DNA of 64,000 bases from Cerrena zonata (taxonomy: Eukaryota; Basidiomycota; Agaricomycetes; Polyporales; Cerrenaceae): NCBI GenBank assembly GCA_038087015.1, contig JASBNA010000012.1, forward strand, positions 186,001 to 250,000. The letters are read 5' to 3'. The notes under the pieces are model-generated. The model was not told the origin of the DNA. It did not search any database and was given only the letters and a program-made list of their open reading frames with translations. A program made the translations under genes and the position numbers. Within the stretch, counting starts at the first letter, position 1; each line of letters starts with the position of its first letter. Of this stretch, positions 45,858 through 57,299 are shown piece by piece.

Positions 45858-47058
45858 TCAAGTCTCCCGGATGATGGAAATCTGTACCCTTTCCTGCGCA
45901 GGCCCTGCAACCCCATCTTTCTCGACATCATCTAAAACGTGACGGTGTACGAAAAGTGCTGATGACACGCGATCAAGACTCGGCGGTCCATCGTGTATCA
46001 TACCGAGCTTCAAGAGACGAAAAACTCTACATGCCATTGCATTGTGTAATATAAGATTGATCATTGGAAGCACCTGCTGAAATGCTGAGGGACCAAGGGC
46101 TCCGAGAACGACAACTGTAGATGCAATGTTAACCCCAACGGTAACCCTAAAAAAGACGAATTATCCTTCAATGAATTATGTAGAAAACACAATAAGAGTA
46201 TGACCGACATGTAGTAAAGTTGACCAGTCTGTAGAAGTGCTCTGGAAAGCCTTCCAATTCCTCGACCTTTTATAAACGCCATGAATCGCAAGTGCCAAGT
46301 ATCGGCCGAAGAAATTGAGAGGACGTGAAATGATATAGCGAGAAAAACCACGGTATCAAATGTAGCCATCGTAGCAAAGACGATCCCATCGTACTTGGCA
46401 ACAACCCTAACCATGCAATATGAAGTAGGGCCAATGTTCGAACCATGAATCGCCCAAGGTGACACGAAGGACATGAATGTGGATGACCAGACAAGGGTAA
46501 ATAGAACTGTAGCCAACCGCGAATGGTGGTAGACACCATTGACCCGGATGAGGAAGAGAAGAGCATTGGTAGGAGCTGAAAACGCTCCGAACCACGCCGA
46601 GATCCTCATCGTGACAGCACAGTTGAGGCCCGGCATGACTGTACTTAAAGATCATCACCACACGATTGATCTAACAGGTAAATAACGCTTACCCTCAAAC
46701 GTGGACGCCGTCACAAGGGTGGCCAGAGTCAACACTCTGCAACGGCTGATGAATATGACCTTTTTGTGAATGTTCTACTCACTTACCGAGACAGTATATA
46801 AACAATATTGATCGTATTAAATGGTTGTTTCTTGAATATTCTATATTCTTCCCCGGATGCCGTGATAATATCTGTGAGCAGTGCCTATACGTAAATCGAG
46901 TCAAGGATACTCCCAGTAATAATACAGAATGAACGTACACCAAAAAGAAAAGCATGTATATATTTGTCGGCCTCGTACCATGGAACGAGATCAGGAGGCA
47001 ACCATGCAGCCGCAGCGAAAAAGTTCAGCTGAGTCAAGCAAGTAGATTCGACATTCAT
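45858..47058 (-). CDS. Multi-pass membrane protein, array copy A
   Basis: Member of a large unnamed Agaricomycete family of 7-helix-like membrane proteins. It starts MNVESTCLTQLNFFAAAAWL at 47058 and continues PPDLVPWYEADKYIHAF, EEYRIFKKQPFNTINIVYI, the exon MPGLNCAVTMRISAWFGAFS, NALLFLIRVNGVYHHSRLAT and SRALLQTGQLYYM. The conserved end is QQVLPMINLILHNAMACRVF + RLLKLG, ending VQISIIRET. It appears intact, with about 8 exons. Copies B, C and D lie directly upstream in the same direction, so this is a tandem expansion. No function is known. Confidence 0.78.
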
Positions 47059-47901
47059 CCTAGGAGCGCATTCGAATAGCGATAGAAAGATCCAATGTTT
47101 ATGATATATATAAGATATCCACTTTTCAGTGAGTGGTGGCCCGCTATCAGCACCACATTTTGCAATGCCATTGCTATTCTAAATGGGCGAAATACGCCAA
47201 CGATTACAACAGCAGATAAACTCCTAGGACAAGGGTCATCATATTAACATGAAATCCCAGGATGTTACCGTGATATCAGCGCCATCCGCAAATGACGTTC
47301 CTTGCCCGAGGAAGATCGATTGAGACCATTCTTGAACCTATTCGAGCTACATGTCAGTGCTCTCATTATGTTAAGGACGTACAATCTATTCACATAAATG
47401 CTGGCATAGGAGGATAGTACCGGTAACGTACGACTCGGACAAACGCGTCGTGGTCTCATGATCTATTTGAATTTGAACAGAATGATTAAGTTTGACAGGA
47501 TTGATATATGTCAAAGCTGGCACTCACTCCGTATGATGTAGTACACACTTGAGTTGAAACAATCGGTTGTATACGTTTCAGTGAGACAGGTGCCAAATGC
47601 ATCCGCACCGTGGCTGTGAAGACGATATGTTACGATCATGTAGTCGAGGTGTGTTCGGAATCGCAACTTGAGACATTTAGACTTCATTTTCAAGATAAAC
47701 GGGATGATGTACTGACGACGTTGACACTTCCCCGAAGACCGAGGCGGAATCCTGACCAGGTCTCACAGCTTAAGACCCATGAGTCTAGATAGTTTGAAGC
47801 ACAGTATCAATATTCGTCCGCTGGCCCAATCTCTCCTTCCTCCGCCGTGCTAACGCTATCTTCTGTCGACAGCGGTGAGATGCGACCGAAGAAAGCCGAA
47901 G
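47059..47901. other. Intergenic between array copies A and B
   Basis: About 840 bp with no convincing exon of the family or of any other protein. Confidence 0.4.
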
Positions 47902-48850
47902 TCATTCATCCAACATATCATGACTCAATTTCACAATGCGGAAGACTTTGCAAGCCATTGCGTTTTGCGATACGATATTGATCACTGGAAGCATTTGATG
48001 AAATAGAACAGGGCTAACGGAACCAGGGACAACAGTTATTGTCGCAATATTAACCCCTATTGTGACTTTCGTGAAGTCAGTATATTGAGCGATTCTATTG
48101 ATTAAACAACGCATAGCTTACACGTAACAAAACTGCCCAGTTATTAGGAGCATTTCGAAAGTTCTCTCATCCCTTTGCCTCTTGCAAAGGTCTTCAGCCA
48201 TGAGCCGTGAATAGCCGACAAAGAGTTTGAAAGAACGCATAGGGTAACGGCAGGAAGGACGATAGTGTCGAAGATGGTGACCAGAAGGAAGATGACATAT
48301 GAGAGCCCGATGTCATGATTGACTATGCAGAGTGATGTATAGTCGATTGTAGAACTCGTGGATGCCTAAGGCCTCGGCATAGCCGTACACACAATCGTGA
48401 CCACCCGTGAATAATGGTAGACCGCATCGACCCCATTGAGCAAGAGGAAGTGGTCCAGTAGCGGGATTCGTCCTCCGAGTGTCGTCCCAATATGCAACGT
48501 GCAGTTCAGACCAGGCAGAGGAATCGTATCATGATTCTGACACGATAATCGATTTTGAAATTAAGAGAGATAGAATATTTGAATATCATCTCTCAATTAT
48601 CAAATTCACTCACCGAGTCAGTAGATAAACAATATTTACCGTAGTGATCAAATGTTTCCTGATTTTCTTGAACTCCTCCCCTTGCGCCCTAGAGCTCCCA
48701 GAGCTTAGCCCCTTGCGCCCATCCCAATGGCGAGGCAGAGTGTGATGAACGAGAATGAACCTGCAGGGGCAAGGTGTCGGAGCAAGGCTTATACCAGCCA
48801 AAGGCGCCAATATCCCGGATGCCGCCGGGTTAGCATCCTCGTTCAAGGGA
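47902..48850 (-). pseudogene. Array copy B, decayed membrane protein
   Basis: Family blocks are all recognisable but broken. The segment GEEFKKIRKHLITTVNIVYL (near 48,620-48,680) matches copy A. The next exon reads LNGVDAVYHYSRVVTIVCTA, then MPRP-stop-AST where the family has a Trp. LVTIFDTIVLPAVTL and KTFARGKGMRELSK follow, but the frame is then lost in the ALLQTGQLYY motif. The last exon (HQMLPVINIVSQNAMACKVF) ends early at SHDMLDE. The 5' exons with the PPDL...WY motif are missing, replaced by Pro/Ala-rich sequence. One stop, one frame break and two truncations make it a pseudogene. Confidence 0.8.
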
Positions 48851-48869
48851 GCTGCAAAAGCATAGCCGG

Positions 48870-49200
48870 CCCTATAACACTACTCTTTTCACCCGCTCTA
48901 GTGTCGTCTGATAAATGAGCAAAACATGCTGATGACCTTCGTCCAAGACTTGGCGGACAGACGTGAAGCAGACCTAGCTTGAGGAGACGGGGAAAAGCTT
49001 GTAGACTATAGCATTTTGCAATGCAAGATTGACCATGGGGAGGATCTGCTGGAGCGGGGAGGAACCAAAGGCATATAGGAACGAGTCCACAAGCACGGAA
49101 AACAGGGGAAATGCCAAGAGCTTACAAATGTCGGAAATGACAAAATGATCGTTGGCAAGTTCCAAATATATAGTGCGCTCACAAACGTCAAACCTAGCAC
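48870..49200 (-). pseudogene. Array copy C, C-terminal fragment only
   Basis: Only the last part of the family is present: SSPLQQILPMVNLALQNAIV, then YKLFPRLLKLGLLHVCPPSL and GRRSSACFAHLSDD, aligning with copies A and D. The reading frame is broken between KLFP and RLLKL relative to the upstream part. No other family exon lies between it and copy D, so it is a remnant. Confidence 0.7.
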
Positions 49201-49382
49201 ATATACACCCTCAGATCGAAAGAACGAAAGCTACTGTTAGTAAGGTTGCGAGAACAATGCGTTACATAGACGTAAACCAATTTGTTTCCCAACTAAGTAG
49301 GCGGGATAGTAATGGAATCGTATAATTTACAAAATGCAACATACTGTTCCGAGTCGGGGACCAAATCGAACTCATCAAGCTT

Positions 49383-50596
49383 TCAAGACCCATGGATATG
49401 GATGGATTGAGGCACGGCTTCCTCTCTCGCGGACACAACCACTTCCTTCCCGACATTCGCCATACCAGTGCTGTCACCAACAGCGGTTGTCGCTTGTGAC
49501 GAAAGATGTCCGAAATATGCCGAGGTCACTTCTCCGAGGCTAGGTTGCGTTTCGTGTATCAAACCCAGCTTCAGAAGGCGAAATACTTTGCAAGCCATGG
49601 CATTCTGTAACACAATAGTGATCACTGGCAGCATTTGGTGGAACGGAGAGGGACCAATAAAACCCCAAAGAACAATCATAGTTGCCATGTTAACCCCTAC
49701 AGTGACCCTGACCGAGATGATCAGGCGAGGTTCAATATCTCAGATGAGATTGAGCTTACAAGTAGTAAAGCTGCCCGGTTTGTAGGAGTGCCTTCGAAAG
49801 TTTTCCCATCCCTTTGCCTTTGCTAAAGGCCTTCAACCATGAGCTTCGGCTATTCGACAGAGAGATTGAAATAACACGTAGGGTTATAGCAAGAAAGACG
49901 ATAGTGTCGAAAATAGTAAGTAAGAAGAAGACAACCCCTGAGTATTTGTGGGTGTGGCTGACAACACAGAAGGAAGTGTGTTCAATGATAGAACCCTTGG
50001 AGGTCCAAGGCCCCATCATAGCCGTACATGTTGACAACCACAGAAAGGTGAATACGATCATGGCCAACCGAGAATGGTGATAGACCCCGTTGACACGAAT
50101 GAGGAAAAGAAGGGAGTTGATTGGTGTAGCTAGTCCTCCGCAGAATGTACTGAAATATAGCGCAATAGTACAGTCTAGGCCCGGTGCGGCTACATACTAG
50201 GGGTCATGATAAAGTTCATCTAGAAAGCGAACAGTGCGTACCAGTGAATATAAACGTTGCAACTAAGGTGCCCAATGACAGAATACTAGTCAGGATCTGG
50301 ATGTTATTTGTCTGTTGTCTTGAATTTATGAGTATCACTCACCGCGACATTATGTATATAATATTTACTATAACGAACGGACGTTTTCTGAACATAGTAT
50401 ACTCCTCTCCAAGTGATGCAAGAATGTCCCAGAGGAAGGCCTAGACGTGAGATATGAATGAGTCTAGGACAATCATCGATGAAGTAGGTTAACTCACCCC
50501 AAGGACAAAAGCATAGACGTACTTGTTAGCGTCGTACCAAGGTGCAAGATCAGGAGGCAACCAAGCTTCCGCCGCCGATGGATTTGGCAGGTACAT
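49383..50596 (-). CDS. Multi-pass membrane protein, array copy D
   Basis: Closest to copy B in sequence. Start MYLPNPSAAEAWLPPDLAPW at 50596, then YDANKYVYAFVLG and LGEEYTMFRKRPFVIVNII. The middle exons give SLLFLIRVNGVYHHSRLAMI, VFTFLWLSTCTAMMGPWTSK, LTIFDTIVFLAITLRVISIS and GKLSKALLQTGQLYYL. The last exon has HQMLPVITIVLQNAMACKVF + RLLKLGLIH and ends AVPQSIHIHGS at 49383. All parts stay in frame, so it looks functional. The neighbours B and C are decayed relatives. Confidence 0.78.
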
Positions 50597-50911
50597 CGTC
50601 GGTGGCTACTGTCATTGAGAGTTCAGACCTAGGAAATGACGGCATTCATCCGGGATATATATACTGTGTCTGCAGCTCGTCGTCTAGCTGAGCCGCGATG
50701 AATTATTACGACCTCGGACCGATGGGCGAATCACGATCGAATGGGTGGACGAGCAATACATATGTTTCACAGGAGCCCGTCCCTTTGCAGCAGAGATGTG
50801 CGCTCGTTTGGTCCGTCTTGATGCTAAACCTCGGAGTCTCCTAACCTTCCTCGCCCTGAAAATGATATGTGAGTGAGCAGCAAGAGTAAATTTGGACGAT
50901 GGCGAATCTGG

Positions 50912-51216
50912 TTAAGAGGCCCTACAGGTGAGAAGTAGACGTTCGTATGAAGTGCCTATGGTCAAACCTAGCATGAGCCCTCGGTACCATCGAGCTGTGA
51001 CATGATATGGATGGTTGATAGAGCACCGTTTCGCGCCCATAGCGGCATAACCAATGATGAACGCTGCAAAAGGATACTAAATCTTGATCATAAGCTTGAG
51101 AAATGACTCCGATTATCCGGATATACCGTCATAAAACCTGTTGTAGGTCCATTTTGTGCGGAAATAGGCTGATTATCATCTAGAATCTCGGAGGTTCTCG
51201 TAAGGGCGGCCTCCAT
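50912..51216 (-). CDS. 84-aa membrane protein, unrecognised
   Basis: Two exons, 51127-51216 and 50912-51076, joined by a 50-bp GT-AG intron, give an exact 84-codon frame plus stop. It starts MEAALTRTSEILDDNQPISA and continues through the join as GFMT-YPFAAFIIGYAAMGAK. There are two short hydrophobic stretches, YPFAAFIIGYAAMGA and GLMLGLTIGTSY, around a Tyr/His/Arg-rich loop (INHPYHVTARWYRG). It ends ERLLLTCRAS. Upstream, TYLLLPEKHV is in frame across another possible intron, so the true start may be earlier. Small size and helix pattern suggest a mitochondrial or ER membrane subunit, but this is a guess. Confidence 0.55.
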
Positions 51217-52205
51217 AACCTGGAGACATCGTAGAACTGTTGTTCAAGATGTCAAATGCGCTGAAGCTCATACCACATGTTTTTCGGGGAGGAGTAGGTA
51301 GGTGTATCTAAGGGCACTAATTCGGGATCCGCAAAGGCGATGAAAATAACACACCCATGGAGATCCGGCTGTAAGAAGGAATGTTAGATATGTCAATATC
51401 CTATGCGGTCCACATGTTCACGTCAAACCGACTGTTGATCATCTAGAAATGCAATTATACGTACATGCAATTAGGCATTCCGACCACTTCGCATATATTT
51501 AAAGAGCGCGAGGCACCCGCCTATTCGGAGATAGTCCTCAGTGAGTCCTCAGGATGCGGAACTGCTAATCGAAGATATATCAGACACAGCATCACAACAC
51601 CGACACATACCTTAAATCGAGTCTAGAGCAGCAGTACATAAGTACCATACAACGCAAAAGATATGTATTTATTACACAAGCCGATAGTCGAGGATTCAAC
51701 ACTACAACAAGAAAAAGAAAACATGTACTGTAATACTGTATAACGCGCGTACGTATAAAAAAGCGTCACACACATACACAACAAAAAAGTCAAAAAAAAA
51801 AAGGCGAGAGAAAAAGATAGAACTAAAACATATAAACAGAATCCATCGCTTCAAGCATGCCATAACATATAGTATATACTGTATATAATAAAAAAGACAA
51901 TAAAACCGTCTGCGACCTGACGTGCGACAAGCAACGGGGAGAGAAGATCGGAAGCCAACAGACACAGATTGGCAAGGGGGCGAGAAAGGCGATGAGAACC
52001 CGGAGACCGAGAGACATGCACAACAATAGCGAGAACTTGTATGGACAAGAAAGCAACGAGAGGAATTTATAAGACAGTAATAGGTTACTTGAGAGGGGTT
52101 ATATAGTGAAATAGTGGCGAGACGATAGGGTGAAGACGATGAGGGAATATGCCAAGGACCGAGCACCACGGTGATGTGGTGACCAAGACAGAGAACTAGA
52201 GACTC
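51217..52205. other. Intergenic and 3' UTR of the GATA factor gene
   Basis: About 990 bp. 51,700-52,150 is AT-rich with poly-A runs on this strand and fits the 3' UTR and terminator of the GATA gene. 51,460-51,540 may be the promoter of the 84-aa gene (TTTAAATATATG on the minus strand). Confidence 0.45.
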
Positions 52206-55200
52206 CTAATCACGTTTCGGGGATTTGGGAGGCGCAACAGGCCATACACTTTCCCTCTGCGCTGGCTTCTCAGATCGACCAATTGGTATCGCGGGAGCGG
52301 CCGCGGGGCTGCTTTGTTTGGGAGACTGATCTGGACGAGGCGACTTTGTCGATGGACCATGAGGAGTTGGTGGTTGTGCACTTTCCTGGTGTTGTTGTTG
52401 AGAAGGTTTTTCCTGCGACCCAGCTACCATCTCATCAATGCCCCTCTTGACACCGGTCAACATCATCTCTGTTCTATCCAATAATTCCATCATCCATTTC
52501 TTGCTTTGCTCCAATGCGGAATAATGGTTTTGCAGATCCTGTAGTGTAGGAACAGGAGGGGAAGGAGTACTTGGTTGGTGTGCATAGAACGAATGTCCGT
52601 GGGCGTGTCCAATACCATGTTGATGCGGAGGGGGAAGAACGTATGGAGGACCCGGAGGAGGGGGGGGAGGCGCACTAATTCCAGGACCAGCCAAAGGTGA
52701 CTGCGTTCGACTTGGTCCGCCAGGTCCACCGTGGAACCCAGCAGCGGACCCCGAGCGAATGTACGATGATGCAGCAGCGGAGTTGTTCGCGAATTCCCTC
52801 AACGCAGAGGGTGCATTATCGCCTAAAGCAGCATTGATAGAGGGAAGGTCGAATCCGCCTTGGGGGTTGGAAGGGAAAGGCATCCCACGTGGAGCCCCTG
52901 CACCGTATCTTGCTTCATGTTGTCCTGGACCGAACGCGCTTCGAGGACGAGGTGGTCCCTGTTCGTGCATCATCGAAGGTCCTGCGTCACCGTGAGGGAG
53001 ATGCATTCCCGGTGGCAGAAGGACACTACCCCAATTTTCCGGAGGATGCTGTTGAGCACTGGCCCTTCTACTACCACCTCGACCACCTTTCCTACCTCTA
53101 GAGGGACCAACACTGGCACTCCCGCGTTCACCTTCATCCACATCCATTCCGTCGTCGTCTTGAGCCTTGTTCTTCCTGGCGCGCTTGCGCCTTGGCTGTT
53201 GGGGAGCGTCGCGGTCTCCCTCGTCCTCTGCGCTATCCTCCGTGGCGGCAGCGCCAGGAGGAGCACCAGAGGACATGCGGCCGACGCTGGCGAGCACTTC
53301 TGCTGCAGCTTGGTCGGTCATAACCCGATCTTGCGCGACAGGTGACCCACCTGGTGCTGCTGGAACCCTCTTGCGACGCTTGATCACTGTTTTCTTCATC
53401 GAATTTGGTCGATGTGTTCCGTGGAGCTTGAAATACAAGCCTAAAAAAGTTTGCGGGAAGCGTGGTTATTATGAGTTCAGAGCAAGTGAGCTGGCAATCA
53501 TGCCAGAAATAAGAACCAGAATAAACATATGACTAAGTTGGACTTTGGTCATCGCGTTAAACATCATGCGAGGCGAACGAATAGCTGGGAGACTGGCTCT
53601 AACGGCTCCAGCGGGTAACATCTACGGCCGAACAAGCACACGAATCGAACGTCGCGTCTGGTTCCGCTGAAGCAAAATTGGCATCGTCAGGACCAGCTGA
53701 GATGACAGGCCACCAATGGCGTTATCTGATAAGATAGCCTGTCATCAAGAAGCAAAGTGTCGTGGGAGCGTCTATAGTAACCGGCTTCACACCGCACGCG
53801 AGGAAAGCCGATTTGAATGCACCACAACACGAGGATGGCAAACGATTCCAGCACGTCGGGGACGTAGAACGCTTGAAAGAAAAACATCGTTCACAGCCTC
53901 ATGGCTCTCATTGAAAGGGAATATTGTAGCAACGAAAGGGGGAAGAAAGAAAGAAAAGAGCCTATAAACTCACCACAGGCGTTACAGATATTGTTTCCGA
54001 GATCATCTCGTCTCCATAACGGTGTTGTGCTAGTACCACAGTTTGCGCAACTCAATGCACTCACTGGGTTGCGCATTCTCGAGCGACCGCTGTTGGGTGC
54101 ACCTCCGCTGATGACGGGTGAGCTTGATGGTTCACCAGGAGCTGGAGCCTCCATCTGAGGATGCGAGTGCTCGGCCGGACCCCCCAGTCCGTTTTGCGGG
54201 ATAGGAGCGGGAGGAGGGGCGCCTGTAGCGACTGCTTGAATGATAGAGAGTGCATTATTGAATGTGGGACATCCAGAGCAGGCCGATGTACCACCCGTAC
54301 CGTCACAACGTCCATCTCCAGGGCATGTCCCAGCCAGGTGAGCCTTGCTTTGGCTAGGATCCTGTGAGTTCTGTTTCTGTTGGTGCTCCGATGGCGAAGC
54401 GGCGGGAGTAGGCATGGCTGGCGGTGAGCCTGATATCCGTCGTTGCTGTGCAGCAACGTTGGGATGAGTGGCAGAAGGCGTATTCGAGCTTGTCGGCCGT
54501 CCACCTAGCTTAGACGGACGAGGGACTTTCCGAGATTTGTAATAGAGACCTGAGTGTACGAACGAGCGAATGCGGGTATTATGCGCATCAAGCGAGATGA
54601 TATGGAGAACGTCGTCGTAGCCGGCACGAGGAAAGATGCAAAACAAACGTTTCGTCAGTAACCGTGTTCAAAGCTCATGATCGAGACAGTAGCAAGGTGC
54701 GATAGACATGCAGGCCTGATGCAACAGCATTTCCTTACAGGATGCACCCCAGTCCAGAGGAGGACCTCGCGAACGCCATGCGCTTGGAGGCCAAGATCGG
54801 CGAGGAGTCGATATAGATGGTTTGCCTCCGAAGGAGTGTTCTCCTTTGGAGACGCGTAGGCACGTGGCGAAGGTGACCCATGGACGCGTCGAGAGTGATA
54901 TGGAAAGAGGAGATGAAGAGGGACGAACTCACCACAAGCGTTGCAAATTGCTTTACCATCTGCATCCCTGCGCCAAAGTGGCGTAGTGTCCGTCTTGCAA
55001 TTGGCGCAGGTGACGGGGGGAGAACCTGGGTTAGCATTATCGGTGAGAGCGGGATCGATATTGCTCTGTGTGTTTTGATTGAGCTCGACCAAAGCTGGAT
55101 CGACCTGTTGCTCCGGAGGGGGAGGGTTTGATTGCTGCTGAGATGACTGGCCAGCTGGCTGCAGCGAGGGGGATGGCGGTGCTGAAGATAGGTCATGTCT

Positions 55201-55317
55201 GGAGTGGTCTGAAGCAGGGGGTGTGTGTATCTGAGCATTGTAGTGCATGCTGGTGATGGCAGCCAAGCTGTTGTGGTGCCCACTCAGCATGGGCGATTCG
55301 ACCACGACCGCGGGCAT
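52206..55317 (-). CDS. Iron-responsive GATA factor (SRE1/URBS1/SreA/Fep1 type)
   Basis: Repressor of siderophore and iron-uptake genes when iron is plentiful. Exons 54933-55317, 53974-54549 and 52206-53440 give 731 aa. Two GATA zinc fingers: [19 protein letters not shown]... (Cys 104, 107, 125, 128) and [19 protein letters not shown]... (Cys 296, 299, 317, 320), each CX2CX17CX2C. Between them lies the Cys-rich block [19 protein letters not shown] (C204, C210, C219, C222), the hallmark of the iron-sensing subfamily. After finger 2 comes the basic [20 protein letters not shown]. The C-terminal half is Pro/Gly/Ser-rich with a short coiled region ([19 protein letters not shown]). The introns are 383 and 533 bp, long for this window, and split equivalent Gly codons. 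Confidence 0.93.
53722..53732. promoter_or_regulatory. Palindromic GATA site in own intron
   Basis: TTATCTGATAA reads as the SreA-type consensus ATCWGATAA on both strands (53724-53732 plus, 53722-53730 minus). It lies in the 533-bp second intron of the iron GATA factor gene. Use as an autoregulatory site is inference. Confidence 0.5.
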
Positions 55318-55853
55318 TGTGTACTAAAGCGGGTGTCTAGGGGGATCACCCGGGAACAATTAGGGATAGATGCTAAGATAGATGCTTGACGCTATGTGCG
55401 ACGACGAGGACGACGGTGAGGGACGTGGCGGGGAGAAGAGCGAGGCAAAAGCAAAGGCCTGATGATGAGCGTAGGAGATGAAAAGAGATTCCTGAGCAAG
55501 GGCGGGGGAGATATGTCTGTTATCTGCTCCGAATATTATCTAACCTCCGTTGCAGCCAATCACACTCTGCCCATTGGCACATCAGCCGCTCACCGACCCC
55601 TCTCTTCTCAGCATCGTCCTCCCTCTGATCTTGGCAGAACCCTGTTCATCTCTGTATTCTCACTCGACGACCCCTCTTCTCCCCCAGACCTGCCCATTTC
55701 CCCGTCTACTCGAGGCCAGATTGGTGGGTCGTCAGAGGTCATAAGCAACTGACAACCAGGCCGGCCGGCGCATAATCTTATCTGCTAATCTAGACGCCCA
55801 CTCCAATCACCATCTTTCTGTCATACGACTCTTTTAACCCCGTTTCAGCTCAA
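55318..55853. promoter_or_regulatory. GATA factor promoter region with GATA sites
   Basis: About 535 bp upstream of the iron GATA factor. TTATCT (AGATAA on the gene strand) occurs at 55520-55525, 55536-55541 and 55778-55783, plus two GATAGA motifs near 55,362-55,383. Clustering is suggestive but short GATA motifs are frequent by chance. Confidence 0.4.
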
Positions 55854-56086
55854 ATGTTCCGACCCATGAGACCTTTCGACGAGCAAGAGCTCAGTCCGAT
55901 GACTACCTCCAGCTACCATCCATCGCCGATGAAAAGGGAGCGTCCATTCCAAACAGTCCGTGAAGCGCTCAATCCCCGCTTAGACTACAAGGTTGGTCTA
56001 TTAGTATGTACCGCTTATCATCAATGCAAAATTACTCGGCGAATCATCTACTCGAGACTTGCTTCCGCGATACCTTGCTCCACAAT
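55854..56086 (+). CDS. Possible small gene, unrecognised
   Basis: A frame opens at 55854 with MFRPMRPFDEQELSPMTTSS, then HPSPMKRERPFQTVREALNP and RLDYK, followed by a possible intron. Joining to TCFRDTLLHN-stop gives about 56 aa, but other joins are possible. The composition is protein-like, and it is divergent from the GATA factor. There is no recognised family. Low confidence. Confidence 0.35.
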
Positions 56087-56755
56087 TGAACCAGCGAACC
56101 TTGGTATTTTTACAGCGGCGATCGCCGCCATTTCAATATCCTTGTTCTTTCCATCATGGAAATGTATTCATTGTGCACTGCGAATGTCTACGTGATATAA
56201 CTACAGAACAAATAGGGAGTGAGATCGGAGTGCGGAGACTAGAGCTACGTACCTCGATCGCGATACGCGCAATATACCGGTGTCATACCCCCGCATATCT
56301 CGACGTTGTGGCGTTCCTGATAAGATAAAAAATACTACGCATCATATCCGCTGATGCGATTTGGTGGCTGCATTCTACAATTGCTGCACACAATCCACTG
56401 CGCAGAACACGTAAGAAAACAGTAAGAAATGAGAGTATTACAATCGATCCCTGTCAGGTGAAATAACAGCTGACTTGTCATGAGAACAAGCTGGATACAG
56501 CTCGTACGAGAGAGTTAGGGCTCTTCGCTGATGTACATGCGGGTATGGGGGAACATATTTGAAGCATGCGAAGTGATTATGGGATGGGTGAACATTCACA
56601 GACACGGGTTTCCACGAATACAGTCCACAGAGGTAAAATAATAAATCCAAACATGACGAATATCGTAAGATATGTTACAGCGCCATCAGTACTCAGTAAT
56701 AGCTGACGAAAGTTGGTTCATGCTCGACCAGCAAAAAAATATACAAGCTGAAGCA
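56087..56755. other. Intergenic, no gene seen
   Basis: AT-rich; a GATAAGATAA motif lies near 56,320. No convincing exon. Confidence 0.4.
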
Positions 56756-56853
56756 CGACGCCAGCAGGATTCGAACCTGCGACCCCAGAGGGGAATAGAT
56801 AAGTACCTACTTGTGATTCTAATCTATCGCCTTAACCACTTGGCTATAGCGCC
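56756..56853 (-). tRNA. tRNA-Ser (AGA) with intron
   Basis: 98 nt on the minus strand. The acceptor stem pairs GGCGCTA with TGGCGTC (two G-U pairs); D arm with AAGTGGTTAAGG; anticodon stem ATAGA/TCTAT with loop TTAGAA-A and anticodon AGA; variable arm TCCCCTCTGGGG (type II, as in Ser/Leu tRNAs); T arm GCAGGTTCGAATCCTGC. A 16-nt intron (TCACAAGTAGGTACTT) sits one base after the anticodon, the standard position. The internal A and B boxes are intact. Confidence 0.95.
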
Positions 56854-57299
56854 ATAGAGCTCGAGCGGCTCTGTGTGGCTGTGCCCGACGGGTGTGAATC
56901 GAAGGTATCGCAAAACCAAAATGGACCCGACTGATTCAATTCGAATGGCGAGATGTTGAGCGAGGAAAGGTGACTGAGTTGGATTTCGAAGCAATGAGAC
57001 GGGTAATGATGGAGCCTTAGGCTCCCTTCCAACCTCTATTATTTGGAAGACAATCATTCCCTCATAGACTCTGCCTTCCGAAAATGCTAAAAGTCAACTC
57101 GGGTTGAAGACAAAAAAGAAGTATGGAATTTACATCACCCAAATTCTGCCTCCCTCGCGTACTTACCAAATGAACAATCGACGAGACACAAAAAATTCAC
57201 AATGAAAAAAACACAACACAATTACCCAATATACACCCAATATACAAAAAGCACAAACTAAAACAAAACAAAAAACACTTCCCCCGAGCTCGAGTTCAC
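56854..57299. other. Intergenic, no gene seen
   Basis: About 445 bp between the tRNA and the VPS9-domain gene's stop; A-rich 57,170-57,280, probably the terminator of that gene. Confidence 0.45.
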
